DNA of 64,000 bases from DATFQE01 sp963739085 (lineage in GTDB: Bacteria; Actinomycetota; Thermoleophilia; Gaiellales; Gaiellaceae), in NCBI GenBank assembly GCA_963739085.1, contig CAVTZA010000019.1:1-64000 (forward strand). The letters are read 5' to 3'. The notes below the pieces were generated by a model. The model did not search any database and was not told the origin of the DNA. It saw nothing but the letters and a program-made list of their open reading frames with translations. A program made the position numbers and the translations under genes. Positions within the stretch are counted from its first letter, which is position 1. Each line of letters starts with the position of its first letter. This document shows positions 28,678-38,459 of this stretch, piece after piece.

Positions 28678-29638
28678 GCGGCTCCCAGCTCCCGATAGGC
28701 CCGTTCGCGAGGAACATCCGCAGCCCGTAGGGGATGGAGTCGGTGTACTCGAGGTCGGGCGCGGCCGCGACGTAGCGGTACCAGGCGAACGCCCGCGCGA
28801 GGGTGCCCGTCCGGTACGCGAGCACGAACGCCTCGTCGAGCCCGGAGCCGAACGGCTCGAGGTAGGCGTCGCGCAGGCGGACCAGCTCGCGGGCCGCCGG
28901 ATCGAGGCCGTGCTTGTACGCGAAGGCGCGGAGCGTGACGACCATCGTGTGGAACGGGTGCGAGACGCAGCTGTCGCCCCAGTCGAGCACGCGGTAGCGC
29001 CCGTCGCGGACGAACACCTGGCCGTCGTGGAGGTCGTCGTGCTGGATCGTCTCCGGGATGCCGAACGCGGCCAGCTCGGAGCACAGGGCCTCGAGCTCGG
29101 GACGACCGGCGCGGAGACGCTCGAGCTCCGCCACGGACAGCCCGTCCTCGCTCCCGAGCAGGAGCACCGGCTCGTCGGCGAGCACCTCGTCGAGAAGGCC
29201 CGGCAGCCGTCGCAGCCGATGGTCGGGAACGCCCAGTCCGATCAGTTCTTCGGCGCTCCCGGCGAGCGCCTGCTGGAGCTCGGCGTAGAGCGGCAGGATC
29301 CGCTCCCAGTGGCTCACCTGGCCGAGCGACTCGTCGAGCTCGCGCAACCGCGTGCCGGCGTCGCGCATCAGCATCCAGCCGCGCGCCGCGTCCACGGCGA
29401 GCACCTCGACCACCCGGTCGGGGAGCTCCGCGGCGAGCCGGGCGGTCAGCGCCGCCTCGAACACGTGGATCGCCGCGTTCGCCTTGAACCACAGGATTCC
29501 GTCGTCCGTCGGGACGCGCAACGCCGTCGACCACGGGCGCAGGTGCGCCTGCTCGATCGGCCCGGTCACCTCGCCGGGCGCCTCGGCGCGGATCCAGGCT
29601 TCTGCCGCCGCGAGGAACTCGGGAGCGTCCCAGGTCAT
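28661..29638 (-). CDS. Aminoglycoside phosphotransferase-fold kinase family protein
   Basis: 325 residues from ATG 29638 (MTWDAPEFLAAAEAWIRAEA). The APH/choline-kinase fold is recognised by the catalytic loop IQHDDLHDGQVFVRDG (Asp of HDDLH) and the metal-binding segment RVLDWGDSCVSHPFHTM. A phosphate-binding lobe precedes them. The substrate is not evident. In actinobacteria most such stand-alone proteins have no proven link to resistance. Cytoplasmic. It is divergent from the MoxR operon with about 107 bp between starts. Confidence 0.8.
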   Translation of the reverse strand: MTWDAPEFLAAAEAWIRAEAPGEVTGPIEQAHLRPWSTALRVPTDDGILWFKANAAIHVFEAALTARLAAELPDRVVEVLAVDAARGWMLMRDAGTRLRELDESLGQVSHWERILPLYAELQQALAGSAEELIGLGVPDHRLRRLPGLLDEVLADEPVLLLGSEDGLSVAELERLRAGRPELEALCSELAAFGIPETIQHDDLHDGQVFVRDGRYRVLDWGDSCVSHPFHTMVVTLRAFAYKHGLDPAARELVRLRDAYLEPFGSGLDEAFVLAYRTGTLARAFAWYRYVAAAPDLEYTDSIPYGLRMFLANGPIGSWEPPSGGR

Positions 29639-29745
29639 GGCCGCGGAGCCTACGGCGGCAACGGGCCCGTAATAGCTTTCTCAGCAAACGCTTAGGGCCG
29701 CATGCTTCCCTATCGGCCACGAGCCACGAGCAAAGGAGCCTTCCG

Positions 29746-30767
<1,022 letters not shown>

Positions 30768-30771
<4 letters not shown>

Positions 30772-31685
30772 ATCTCCTCCGCGCCGAGCGGACGCCCGAC
30801 AAGCCCGGCCCCGGGCCGATGCCCGAGGGCCTGCTGCGGGCCCTCGACGTCGACATCGGACGGCGGATGGAAGGCCTGCTCGCCGGCGACTACCGCGCGC
30901 ACGTGCACGGCGACGGCTCGGAGCTGGCGCAGATCCGGCCGTACGTCCCTGGCGACGACGTCCGCAACATCGACTGGGCCGTCACCGCGCGGACGGGCGA
31001 GCCGCACGTCCGCGAGCACCTCGCCGAGCGCGTGCTCGTGACCTGGCTCGTGCTCGACACCTCGCCGTCGATGCAGTTCGGCACGACCGACCGGCGCAAG
31101 GCCGACGTCGCCGAGGGCGTCGCCGTCGCGGTCGGCCACGTCGCAACGCGGCGCGGCAACCGGCTCGGCGTCGTGACCTTCGGCGGCGACGACCCGCGCG
31201 CGCTTCCGCCGACTCAGGGACGGCGTGGGCTGATCGGCCTGCTCACCGCCCTGCGCGCGGATCCCTCGGGAGAGCGCGTCGGCGCGACGTCGCTCGGCGA
31301 GGCGCTGACGAGGACCGGCGCGCTGGCTCGCCAGCGTGCGCTGGTCGTGGTGGTCTCCGACTTCCGCGGCCCCCGGGACTGGCGACGCCCGCTGCTCGAG
31401 CTCGCCGGCCGCCACGACGTGCTCGCGGTCGAGATCCGAGATCGGCGCGAGCAGGAACTCCCGAACGTGGGTGAGCTCTGGCTCGTCGATCCCGAGACCG
31501 GCCGGCTTCTGCGCGTGAACACCCGGAGCCGCAAGCTGCGCGCGCGCTTCGCCGCCGCTGCCGCCGAAGAGCGCGACGGGCTCGCCCGTGAGCTCGGGTC
31601 GATCGCCGTTCGCCACCACGTCCTCTCGACTTCGGGCGACTGGCTCAGGCCGCTGGCGGCCTTCCTCAAGCGGGGAGCGAAGTGA
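30768..31685 (+). CDS. DUF58 domain protein (MoxR operon)
   Basis: 305 residues from GTG 30768 in a GTGA overlap with the MoxR stop. The DUF58 signature is clear: GSELAQIRPYVPGDDVRNIDWAVTARTGEPHVRE, followed by a VWA-like fold with LVLDTSPSMQFG (DxSxS, the MIDAS metal site) and LVVVVSDFRGPRDW. No transmembrane helix is evident. DUF58 proteins partner with MoxR ATPases, and the exact role is unknown. The next gene overlaps by GTGA. Confidence 0.9.
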
Positions 31686-32644
31686 GCTTCAGCCGTCCGC
31701 TCGCGCTGGTCGCCCTGCTCGTGATACCGCTGATCGTCGCGTTCTACTACGTGCGCGCACGGCACCAGACGCAGTTCGCGTCCCGCTGGGGCAGCCCGGC
31801 GCTCCTGCCCAACGTGATCGACCGCGCGCCCGGGAAGCTCCGCTACCTCCCGCTCGCGATCCTGCTGGTCGCCCTGGCGGCGATGATCGTCGGCGTCGCC
31901 CGGCCCCACGCAGTCGTCAGCGTTCCGCGCGAGGAAGCCACGGTCGTGCTCGCGATCGACATCTCGCGCTCGATGAAGGCCGACGACGTCGAGCCCACGC
32001 GCCTGGAGGCGGCGAAGACGGCAGCGAAGGCCTTCCTCGAGAAGGTGCCGAAGAAGTTCCGCGTCGGCGTCGTGTCGTTCGGCTCCCGGGCGAACGCGGC
32101 GCTGCCCCCGACGGAGGACCGCGCGCTCGTGCGGGCGTCGCTCGACTCGCTCAAGCCGGGCGAGGGGACGGCGATCGGCGACGCGATCGCCATGTCGGCC
32201 CAGCTCGGCCGCGACCAGGTCACCGAGGACGGAAAGCGCCCGCCCAAGGCGGTGCTCCTGATCTCCGACGGCGCGCCCGACGGCGGCACGACTCAGCCGG
32301 CGGACGCCGCTCGAAAGGCCAAGTCCCTCGGCGTGCCGATCTACACGGTGCTCGTCGGGACGGAGCAGGGCGTCGTCGAGGAGGAGCTTCCCGGCGGGCT
32401 GCGGACGCGTATCCAGGTCCCGCCCGATCCCGACGTGCTCAAGCGGGTCGCGGAGCTCTCGGGCGGCGAGTTCTTCACCGCGACCGACGACGACGGCCTG
32501 AAGAAGGTCTACGAGGATCTCGGCTCGCGGCTCGGCCACCGGGACAAGTCCCGCGAGGTCACCGACGTCTTCGCCGGCGGCTCGGCCGCTCTGCTTTTGA
32601 CCGGCGGTCTGCTGTCCGTGCTCTGGTTCAGGAGGGTGCCGTGA
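31682..32644 (+). CDS. Membrane VWA domain protein (BatA-like)
   Basis: 320 residues from GTG 31682. Two N-terminal transmembrane helices (LALVALLVIPLIVAFYYV and YLPLAILLVALAAMIVGVA) precede a von Willebrand A domain with a complete MIDAS (VVLAIDISRSMKADD, then GEGTAIGDAI and LLISDGAPDGG). A C-terminal helix (AALLLTGGLLSVLWF) follows. This is the BatA/BatB arrangement, with the VWA domain on one face of the membrane. It forms the MoxR-linked VWA module with the second VWA protein at 33331-34394, from which it is separated by one secreted protein gene. Confidence 0.9.
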   Translation: MSFSRPLALVALLVIPLIVAFYYVRARHQTQFASRWGSPALLPNVIDRAPGKLRYLPLAILLVALAAMIVGVARPHAVVSVPREEATVVLAIDISRSMKADDVEPTRLEAAKTAAKAFLEKVPKKFRVGVVSFGSRANAALPPTEDRALVRASLDSLKPGEGTAIGDAIAMSAQLGRDQVTEDGKRPPKAVLLISDGAPDGGTTQPADAARKAKSLGVPIYTVLVGTEQGVVEEELPGGLRTRIQVPPDPDVLKRVAELSGGEFFTATDDDGLKKVYEDLGSRLGHRDKSREVTDVFAGGSAALLLTGGLLSVLWFRRVP

Positions 32645-33334
32645 TGAAACGCCTGCTCGTGCTCGCCGCCGTCGCCGCCGGCCTCGCCGTCGCGACCCCC
32701 GCCCCGGCGTTCGCCACCGACGAGTGCAAGGGGTTGCAGCAATGCGTCTCGGTTCACGGCCCGTGGGTCGTCATCCCGACGGGGAACAGCATCCCGCGGC
32801 CGCGCGTCGAATGGCGGCTGCTCTGCCCGCGCGGCTACGTGGCGGCCGGGCTCGACGCCGAGCTCAGCCACCGCGCTATCGACGTCGGCTTCCTCGGCCT
32901 CGTCGGCGCTCCGGTCACCCCGGGCGTCGCCACGAGCCGCGCGATCGTCTTCTACGCGAGCTACGTCGGCGGGACCGCACGATCGCCGAGCTTCCGGCCG
33001 CACGTGGGTTGCATGCCCGGTGGCGGCGGCGGCCGCTTGCCCACCGCGTTCAAGCCGGGGAGACCAACGGTCCGCCGCGTCGCCCAGAACGAAGTGCCTC
33101 CCGGTCGCAGCGCCGCTGCGAAGAGCTGCTTGCAGCGCGAGACGCTGGTCGGCGCCTCGCACGCGTTCGGCTTCTTCATGCGCAGCGCACCGAGTGCGAG
33201 CCTCGTCGAGAGCGTCAGCGGCGATCCAGCGCGTCAGCGGGCGCCGCGTATCGCTGCTCGTCACGGCCGACGTCGAGGTCGCGGCCGTCCAGGCCGTCGT
33301 CCAGGTGCACGCGATCTGCTCGAGGGTGCGATGA
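32644..33334 (+). CDS. Secreted cysteine-containing protein of the MoxR/VWA operon, frameshifted near 33228
   Basis: About 229 residues from ATG 32644, with a signal peptide (MKRLLVLAAVAAGLAVATPAPAFA). The mature part has scattered cysteines (ECKGLQQCVS, LLCPRGY, HVGCMPGG, KSCLQRE), suggesting a disulfide-bonded exported protein. The frame changes near 33228 and the better C-terminus (VSLLVTADVEVAAVQAVVQV) ends at TGA 33332-33334, overlapping the next VWA gene by ATGA. No family is recognised. Its place between the two VWA genes suggests it is a client or outer component of that complex (inference). Confidence 0.6.
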
Positions 33335-34394
33335 GCTTCCAGAGCCCCTGGCTCCTCATCGCTCTACTCGCAGTCCCGCTGGCGGTCGTCCTCTTCCTGC
33401 TCGCCGAACGGCGCCGGCAGCGGTACGCGGTGCGCTTCACGAACATGGAGGTGCTCGCGTCGGTCGCCCGAGGGTCCGCCTGGCGGCGATACGCGCCGGC
33501 GGTCGTGTGCCTGCTGGCGCTGGCCGCGCTCTGCTTGGGGATCGCGAGGCCCGAGCGCAACACGCTCGTGCCCGAGGAGCGGGCGACGGTGATCCTCGTC
33601 ATCGACGACTCCCTCTCGATGCAGGCGCGCGACGTCAAGCCGACGCGGCTCGGCGCCGCGAAGAAGGCGCTCCAAACCTTCATCGACCGGGCTCCCGACC
33701 GGCTGCGTAGTCGGGCTGATCGTCTTCTCGGGCGAGGCGCAGGTCGCGGCGCCGCCGACAACCGACCACGGGCTCGTCGAGGACTCCATCGGCGAGATCG
33801 GCTTCTTCGAGGGCTTCGGAGGCACAGCGATCGGGGACGCGCTCGCGGCGGCCGTCGAGCTCGGCGAGCAGGCGGTGCCGGAGCTCGCAGATGACGAGGG
33901 CCCCGGTCAGACGATCGCCTACTACGCGCAGGCGGCCAAGGAGAAGAACAAGCTCGTCTCGATCCTCTTCCTCTCGGACGGCTCGCAGACCCGCGGACGG
34001 CTCCAGCCCTTCGAGGGCGCCGAGAAAGCCGTCGATGCGGGGATCCCCGTCTACACGATCGCCCTGGGGACGCCGAACGGCGTGCTGCGTGGCGACTTCG
34101 GCCCCAATTTCGGCCCAGCCCGGCTCGCCGGGAACGACGCCGGGCTTCGGCGAGCGCGAGATTCCGGTGCCGCCGGACCCGGCGACGATGCGCGAGATCG
34201 CCGAGATGACGGGCGGCAAGTTCTCGGAGGCCCAGAACGCCGAGTCCCTGCAGGCGGTATACGAGCAGCTCGGCTCGAGCCTTGGACGCAAGCCCGGCAA
34301 GAGCGAGATGACGTCCTGGTTCGTCGCGGCAGCCGCCGCGCTGCTGCTGCTTGCGGGCGCTCTGTCGGCCGCCTGGTCGCCGCGAATGCCCTAG
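33331..34394 (+). CDS. Second membrane VWA domain protein (BatB-like), two frame changes
   Basis: About 353 residues from ATG 33331. Two N-terminal helices (WLLIALLAVPLAVVLFLLAE and YAPAVVCLLALAALCLGIA) precede a VWA domain with MIDAS ILVIDDSLSMQARDV, GGTAIGDALAAA and ILFLSDGSQTRG. A C-terminal helix (WFVAAAAALLLLAGALSAAW) follows. Frame changes lie near 33700 and 34140, and family sequence continues after each. It is a paralogue of the VWA protein at 31682-32644, and the last gene of the MoxR operon before a decayed fragment and a terminator. Confidence 0.82.
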
Positions 34395-34399
34395 AAGGA

Positions 34400-34606
34400 C
34401 GTCGGGAGCTGACCATCCGGTCCCTCGCGATCCCGAGCACGAAGGCCAGCCACTTGCGAGTCGAGGTGCTGACCAACCAGTGCACGGGTGCTCCGGACTA
34501 CGCCGGTGACCAGGACGACGATCCGCTGAACGTCACCGACTGCGCGGCCGGGAGCACGCAAGACGACATCGTGAGGATCGCCGAGTTCCAGGCGTTTGCC
34601 AATTAA
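34400..34606 (+). pseudogene. C-terminal fragment of a secreted surface protein
   Basis: A frame ending at TAA 34604-34606 reads IRSLAIPSTKASHLRVEVLT, then NQCTGAPDYAGDQDDDPLNV and a closing AEFQAFAN. This resembles the last ~65 residues of discoidin-like or peptidase-associated surface domains (NQCTGxPxYxGxQDxDP pattern). No N-terminal part or start is present. It lies directly after the second VWA gene and before a strong terminator, so it looks like a gene remnant left by a deletion. Confidence 0.5.
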
Positions 34607-34621
34607 CGCAGACGCCGCGCG

Positions 34622-34655
34622 CAGAATGGGTGGGCGGGCCATCCTGCCCACCCAT
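34622..34655 (+). terminator. Strong hairpin between the MoxR/VWA operon and the collagen-like gene
   Basis: GAATGGGTGGGC at 34622-34633 pairs perfectly with GCCCACCCATTC at 34644-34655 (12-bp stem, 10-nt loop). It sits between convergent genes and could stop transcription from both sides. Confidence 0.85.
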
Positions 34656-34696
34656 TCGGACCGTGCTTCGATCAACGACGAACCGAAAACCAGGCG

Positions 34697-35555
34697 CTAG
34701 CGGCCCTTTCGGCCAGGCGAGCTAGAGCGGACAACGAACTTCAGTTTCCTGCCGCTCGTTCGAGCCGAGGTTCGCGCCGACGCCGCGCTCGCAGGCACCT
34801 CGCAATCGACCTCGACCAGGAGCGGCGTGCGCCTGAAGTCCAGAGCCCAGTTCGAGCCGTTCCAGATGAAGAACGGGAGGTGCGCCTCGGCCAACGTGAT
34901 CGGCGTGCTGGTCACGGGGGGTCCAGTGACGGCGTCGCAGATTGTCTCCGCTTCCCCAGCTCCGGAACGGATGTCCAATCCGTTCAGCTTCGGCCCTTGG
35001 CAGCTAGTGAAGTCGAAGGGCAGCCCGCTCGAGGTCTCGCATGTGAGGATCGCGCCTCTTACGATCTGCGTGGGAATGAAGCGTCCCAGGGGTGGTAGGC
35101 CGCTCAGTCCAGCAGGCCCTTGCGGCCCCGTGGCCCCCTGAGGTCCTGCCGGCCCCTGCGGGCCCGTTGGCCCCTGCAGCGCCCGGGATGCCTTGCGGTC
35201 CCGCGGGTCCCTGCGGTCCCGCGGGCCCTTGCAGCCCCGGGTCACCCTTGTCGCCCTTCGGCCCTGGCGGCCCTGCAGATCCTTGCGGCCCGGCAGGCCC
35301 TTGATCGCCCTTGTCGCCCTTGTCACCCTTCGGCCCTTGCGGCCCGGTCTGGCTCCACGAGATCGCCGTCTCGCTCGGGTGACAGCTGTCGCTCGCCGGA
35401 TCGATCAGACGCAGCTGGCCGTTCTGCGACTTGTAGCAGCCGTTGATCACCCCGCCGCCGCCGATGTCGGCAACGGCATAGGTGACACCGCCGGCGATCG
35501 CCACGATCGCGACGGCGGTGACTGCCAGAGCAACGCGACGAATGCGCGTGTGCAT
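34697..35555 (-). CDS. Secreted collagen-like (Gly-X-Y) protein, frameshifted near 35175
   Basis: About 286 residues from ATG 35555, preceded by a GGAGGAGGG site. A signal peptide or N-terminal helix (ALAVTAVAIVAIAGGVTYAV) is followed by a short Cys-containing domain (VINGCYKSQNGQLRLID). A collagen-like stretch of at least 30 Gly-X-Y triplets (GPQGPKGDKGDKGDQGPAG type) comes next, then a C-terminal globular domain with CETSSGLPFDFTSCQGPKLN. The frame changes near 35175 inside the triplet repeat, where base errors are likely. Such proteins form triple helices on the cell surface. It is the last chromosomal gene before the tRNA-Ala fragment. Confidence 0.75.
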
Positions 35556-35792
35556 GGCTCGCCCTCCTCCTGTTCGTGCCTGGCGCCCGCGACGCCGCAG
35601 GACTCGAGGGCTTAACGGCCCGAGCTTAGGACGCACCGATCATCGCGTCTAGGCCAGGGTCGGACGGCCTCGACCTTCGGACAGGTCACGAACGACATGT
35701 CCTCGACGACCAGCACCGTGGGCTCGTCGTCACCCGCGCGCGGAACGCCGACAACGCGGAGGCTGCGGCCGGCGCCCCGCCCCAAACGAAAA

Positions 35793-35808
35793 CCCCGCCT
35801 GAGCGGGG
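35793..35808 (-). terminator. Rho-independent terminator next to the tRNA-Ala 3' fragment
   Basis: Read on the minus strand it is CCCCGC-TCAG-GCGGGG followed by TTTTCGTTT, a classic hairpin plus T tract. It lies 10 nt beyond the 45-bp tRNA-Ala 3' copy in the direction of tRNA transcription. It is probably the original terminator of the tRNA-Ala gene before the island was inserted. The surrounding 35556-35817 holds no convincing gene. Confidence 0.8.
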
Positions 35809-35817
35809 CGTTCGTAG

Positions 35818-35862
35818 GTGGAGCGTACCGGGATCGAACCGGTGACCTCCGGCTTGCAAAGC
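35818..35862 (-). repeat. Left copy of 45-bp direct repeat: 3' portion of tRNA-Ala (candidate att site)
   Basis: Identical over 45 bp to 54879-54923 and in the same orientation. It contains the tRNA-Ala(TGC) sequence from the anticodon loop through the T-arm to the 3' end, but the 5' half is absent. This is the usual signature of an integration site at a tRNA 3' end. Confidence 0.9.
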
Positions 35863-36434
35863 TGAATCAGGGCTTTTCGGCCGTTTGCATCCGCTTCGGC
35901 CGGGTTCGCGGAATCCCAATGCTCATGCGGCATTCGGCCTATCGGTCGACTTCGAAGCGGAACCGGGCAGAAACGATCTTGCGGCCGTTTCCTTAGCAGA
36001 GCGTTAGCAGCGGCGGCTCTGCGGCCAACATCATTACGAGCGTTGATCAGGTGTCGCGGCAAGTCGCTCCTGGTCGCCCGAATCCGCATGGTTCGAAGGA
36101 ACCTGGCTGGCCACGCTGGCGGCCGAAGACCCCGCACGGCAAGGAGGTGGACCCCGCGTAGACCCCTATAGCCCGCGCTACTCGCATAGCCCGATGGATC
36201 GTGCGCCACTCGAAACTGTCCGGTGCCGTGGCTCGCCATTTCCTCCGAAGAGGAAGGGCCGAACCTCCGCGAGGATGGGTCCCTTCATACGTGCGAGAGC
36301 GAGCAAGGCCAGCGACCAGCCCTGCCCGATCGCGGCGACGGTCCGCACCCCTTGACGTCTTAGAAAGTCAGACGAACCCGGCCGGAGATGCTGAACGGGT
36401 TAGCCCACCCGCTAGTCATGGTGTTCCAGCGGAG
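35863..36434. other. Left end of the island, no clear gene
   Basis: About 570 bp with no reading frame of convincing coding character on either strand. Just inside the tRNA fragment there are two TTAGCAG direct repeats 11 bp apart (35993-35999 and 36004-36010), which could be recombinase arm sites. No integrase remnant could be read. Confidence 0.5.
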
Positions 36435-36902
36435 TCACGCTCGAGGCCCGCCTTGTGATGTTCCGTCGTAGTCGTGATGCGGGATCGGAAGGTCCGAGGG
36501 GTTCATCGCCCACGGATGTCCGTACGCTTCGAAGCCGGAAATCATCGGCGGCGGAAACGTCGGGTCGGTGAAGGCGCCGACTGCGACCCCGATGACGTCC
36601 GGCGCGACGGAGATATCCCAGTACACGGTCGACCCGCACTCAGGGCAGAAGTGATACGTGGCCCCCCCGCTGTCGCAGGAGCGAAACGTGACCGGCTCCC
36701 CGCCCTCGCTGGGAAACGTCCACGTGGTCGATTGGCCTTCTATCGTCACCTGCTCCCTTGGAATTCGCGCTTGCACGCTGAGCACGGTGCCCGTCCGCTT
36801 CTGGCACTCGTAGCACTGGCAGAGGGATACGCGCTCTGGGTCGGGCCCTTCGTACGCAACGCTGAGCTTTCCGCAATTGCACGAAGCCTTACGGGTGGCC
36901 AT
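36435..36902 (-). CDS. GFA/CENP-V family zinc protein
   Basis: 155 residues from ATG 36902 (MATRKASCNCGKLSVAYEGP). The GFA (glutathione-dependent formaldehyde-activating enzyme-like) fold is recognised by its zinc cysteines: SCNCGKL, LCQCYECQKRTGTVLS and FCPECGSTVYWD. The length is typical. Most members are small cytoplasmic zinc proteins of unproven substrate, and a formaldehyde role is only known for a few. The promoter upstream carries the 17-bp island operator (37022-37038) with a CATAGT -10-like element, giving a leader of roughly 85 nt. Confidence 0.85.
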   Translation of the reverse strand: MATRKASCNCGKLSVAYEGPDPERVSLCQCYECQKRTGTVLSVQARIPREQVTIEGQSTTWTFPSEGGEPVTFRSCDSGGATYHFCPECGSTVYWDISVAPDVIGVAVGAFTDPTFPPPMISGFEAYGHPWAMNPSDLPIPHHDYDGTSQGGPRA

Positions 36903-36992
36903 TTCTCCTCCTGTTCGTTGCGACCTCGATCATCGCCTTGTCCTCACACGGCTTTGCGGCGTTCAGGAGTCGCCTTTAGTGAGATCTGCGCT

Positions 36993-37038
36993 GACTATGG
37001 ACGGAGGCGCGCCTGCCCACGTCATACGGATGGCATGA
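36993..37038 (-). promoter_or_regulatory. Island operator O1 and promoter of the GFA gene
   Basis: The dyad TCATGCCATCCGTATGA (minus strand, 37038-37022) is followed after 22 nt by the -10-like CATAGT (36999-36994) in the context CCATAGTC. The same 17-bp dyad, spacing and CCATAGTC occur at O2. Confidence 0.7.
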
Positions 37039-37068
37039 AAATGGCTCACTGCGTGCCAAGGAAGTTCT

Positions 37069-37272
37069 GGGGCCGATCGTCTTGCTCAGACCGGAGCGCT
37101 CGAACTGCTCCTCCATGCGTGTTCTGAGGCGGGCGACGACGAGCGTGATCTCGTCACGCCGGAGGTCCTTCGTCAGCTTCTCAAGCGCCTCGAGTCCTGT
37201 GGAGTCGGCAAGCGTGACCGCCTCCGCGTCGAAGACGAGCCACGACACGGGCGTCCGCCTCGCTCGTCCATC
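37069..37272 (-). pseudogene. STAS-domain remnant of a SulP-type transporter
   Basis: The open segment reads RTPVSWLVFDAEAVTLADST, then GLEALEKLTKDLRRDEITLV and MEEQFERSGLSKTIGP. This matches the C-terminal STAS domain of SulP anion transporters (WLVxDAEAVTxxDSTG). A stop lies directly upstream (37273-37275), so the membrane part is missing. Homology also ends abruptly before O1. It is a fragment truncated at both ends and probably not functional. Confidence 0.65.
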
Positions 37273-37401
37273 CTAGGCCGTCCTATACCGCGTGATTCCC
37301 CTCGGGACGTCCCTCAGTTGCCCGCCGGCCACACGCCGAGGGCGAACGCGGATCGAGGAACCCGGAACAACGGCGCACCTCGATCCGGTTCGGAGCCCTC
37401 C

Positions 37402-37809
37402 TCAGGCCGCGGGTTCCTTGTAGCCCTCCCAGCGTGCCGTCAGCGCGTAGAGCACGAGGATGTTCAGCGCGACGATGAGGATGTTCCAGAGGGGGTACGC
37501 CTGGGGGTAGTTCGCCATGAATGCGACCTGCTGGAAGGCATTGATGCCTACGCCGATGATGGCGAGCCAGCGTGCCCAGCCCGCCCCACCCAGCAAGCCA
37601 ATCCCCGCGAGAATGAGCACGCCACCCCAGAGGAGAGTGGCCCAGCCCCACGCGGTCACGTCGACGATTGCGATGCCTTTCGGCGTGGACACGACGTACT
37701 CGTCCTTGAAGATCGCGACCAAACCCTGGAGCGCGTCCATCCCGCCGACGATGATGATCACGAAGGCGGCGAAGGAGATCCAGCCGCTCCACGCATCTTG
37801 TGAGGCCAT
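37402..37809 (-). CDS. DUF7144-type four-helix membrane protein
   Basis: 135 residues from ATG 37809, with a GAAAGGAG site upstream. Four hydrophobic segments are visible (ISFAAFVIIIVGGMDALQGL, ATLLWGGVLILAGIGLLGG, WARWLAIIGVGINAFQQVAF and LWNILIVALNILVLYAL), together with the GMDALQGLVAIFKDEYVV and GWARWLAIIGVGINAF segments typical of this actinobacterial family. Its function is unknown. It lies 55 nt downstream of the DUF1269 gene and is probably transcribed from operator-promoter O2. Confidence 0.85.
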   Translation of the reverse strand: MASQDAWSGWISFAAFVIIIVGGMDALQGLVAIFKDEYVVSTPKGIAIVDVTAWGWATLLWGGVLILAGIGLLGGAGWARWLAIIGVGINAFQQVAFMANYPQAYPLWNILIVALNILVLYALTARWEGYKEPAA

Positions 37810-37863
37810 GTGAATGCTCCTTTCGGCGCCTGGGCGGTGGCCCTGCGCGTCTCTAGGTCGTCG

Positions 37864-38364
37864 TTAGGTTCCGCTCGTTGCGCTTGCCTTGACGTCATCG
37901 GCGCTCTCGCTGTCGACCTCGTGCTTGGTGACCTTGTCGGCCTTCGCAAGCGCCTTCTCGACCTCGCCCACCCAGCGCTCCTCGAACAGCGCGACGATGC
38001 CCGAGCTGCCGGGCGGAAGCACCTCTTCGACGTCCGCCTTGATCTCCTTCTTCTGCCGGCGGTCGACGATCGCGCCGGCGCCGGCGCCGATCCCAGCGCC
38101 AACAGCGGCCGACGCCAGGAACGCCGGCGGGAAGATGAGGCCGATGATCGCGCCACCAACCGCACCGAGCACGGCTCCCTTGCCCACATCGTTGGCGTTG
38201 TCTTTCACCTCGATCTTCCCGTCGGCGTTTCGGCTGACGAGCACGAGGCCGTCCACCGTGATCACATCGTCGCGGGCAAGCTGCTTGATGCCGTCCCAAT
38301 CCTCCTGAGCGGCGCCCGGATCGGAATAGGTCGCGATGTACAGGTCTACGGGTACGTCACTCAT
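37864..38364 (-). CDS. DUF1269 family protein
   Basis: 166 residues from ATG 38364 with GAAAGGAGG upstream. The N-terminal part (DLYIATYSDPGAAQEDWDGIKQL) and the central glycine-rich hairpin (GAVLGAVGGAIIGLIFPPAFLASAAVGAGIGAGAGAIVD) are typical of DUF1269. The Gly-rich stretch may be a membrane-inserting hairpin. The charged C-terminus (VEKALAKADKVTKHEVDSES) is cytoplasmic. Relatives are often stress-induced in actinobacteria and proteobacteria, but no biochemical function is known. It is the first gene after O2, with a predicted leader of about 30 nt. Confidence 0.87.
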   Translation of the reverse strand: MSDVPVDLYIATYSDPGAAQEDWDGIKQLARDDVITVDGLVLVSRNADGKIEVKDNANDVGKGAVLGAVGGAIIGLIFPPAFLASAAVGAGIGAGAGAIVDRRQKKEIKADVEEVLPPGSSGIVALFEERWVGEVEKALAKADKVTKHEVDSESADDVKASATSGT

Positions 38365-38401
38365 CGTTCCTCCTTTCAGGTGTCTGTCTCGTTCGCTCAG
38401 G

Positions 38402-38447
38402 GACTATGGACGCGGATGCCCTGGTCTTCCTCATACCGGTGGCATGA
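38402..38447 (-). promoter_or_regulatory. Island operator O2 and promoter of the DUF1269-DUF7144 genes
   Basis: Minus-strand dyad TCATGCCACCGGTATGA (38447-38431), 22-nt gap, then CATAGT (38408-38403) in CCATAGTC. The dyad is a near-perfect 7+3+7 palindrome. The spacing is identical to O1 and O4. Confidence 0.75.
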
Positions 38448-38459
38448 ACTCGCAGCTCG

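Noticed and set aside
35092..35615. Plus-strand Arg/Ala/Gly/Pro-rich frames over the collagen-like gene
   Set aside because: They are translations of the reverse of Gly-X-Y repeats. The minus-strand collagen-like gene with a signal peptide and ribosome-binding site explains the region.
35730..36239. Minus-strand frame through the tRNA fragment with a peptide reading KPEVTGSIPVRST
   Set aside because: This peptide is a common false translation of tRNA sequences. Nothing else in the frame has coding character.
36283..36300. TCATACG half-site left of the GFA gene
   Set aside because: Only one half of the 17-bp dyad is present and no -10-like element sits at the fixed distance, so it is not counted as an operator.
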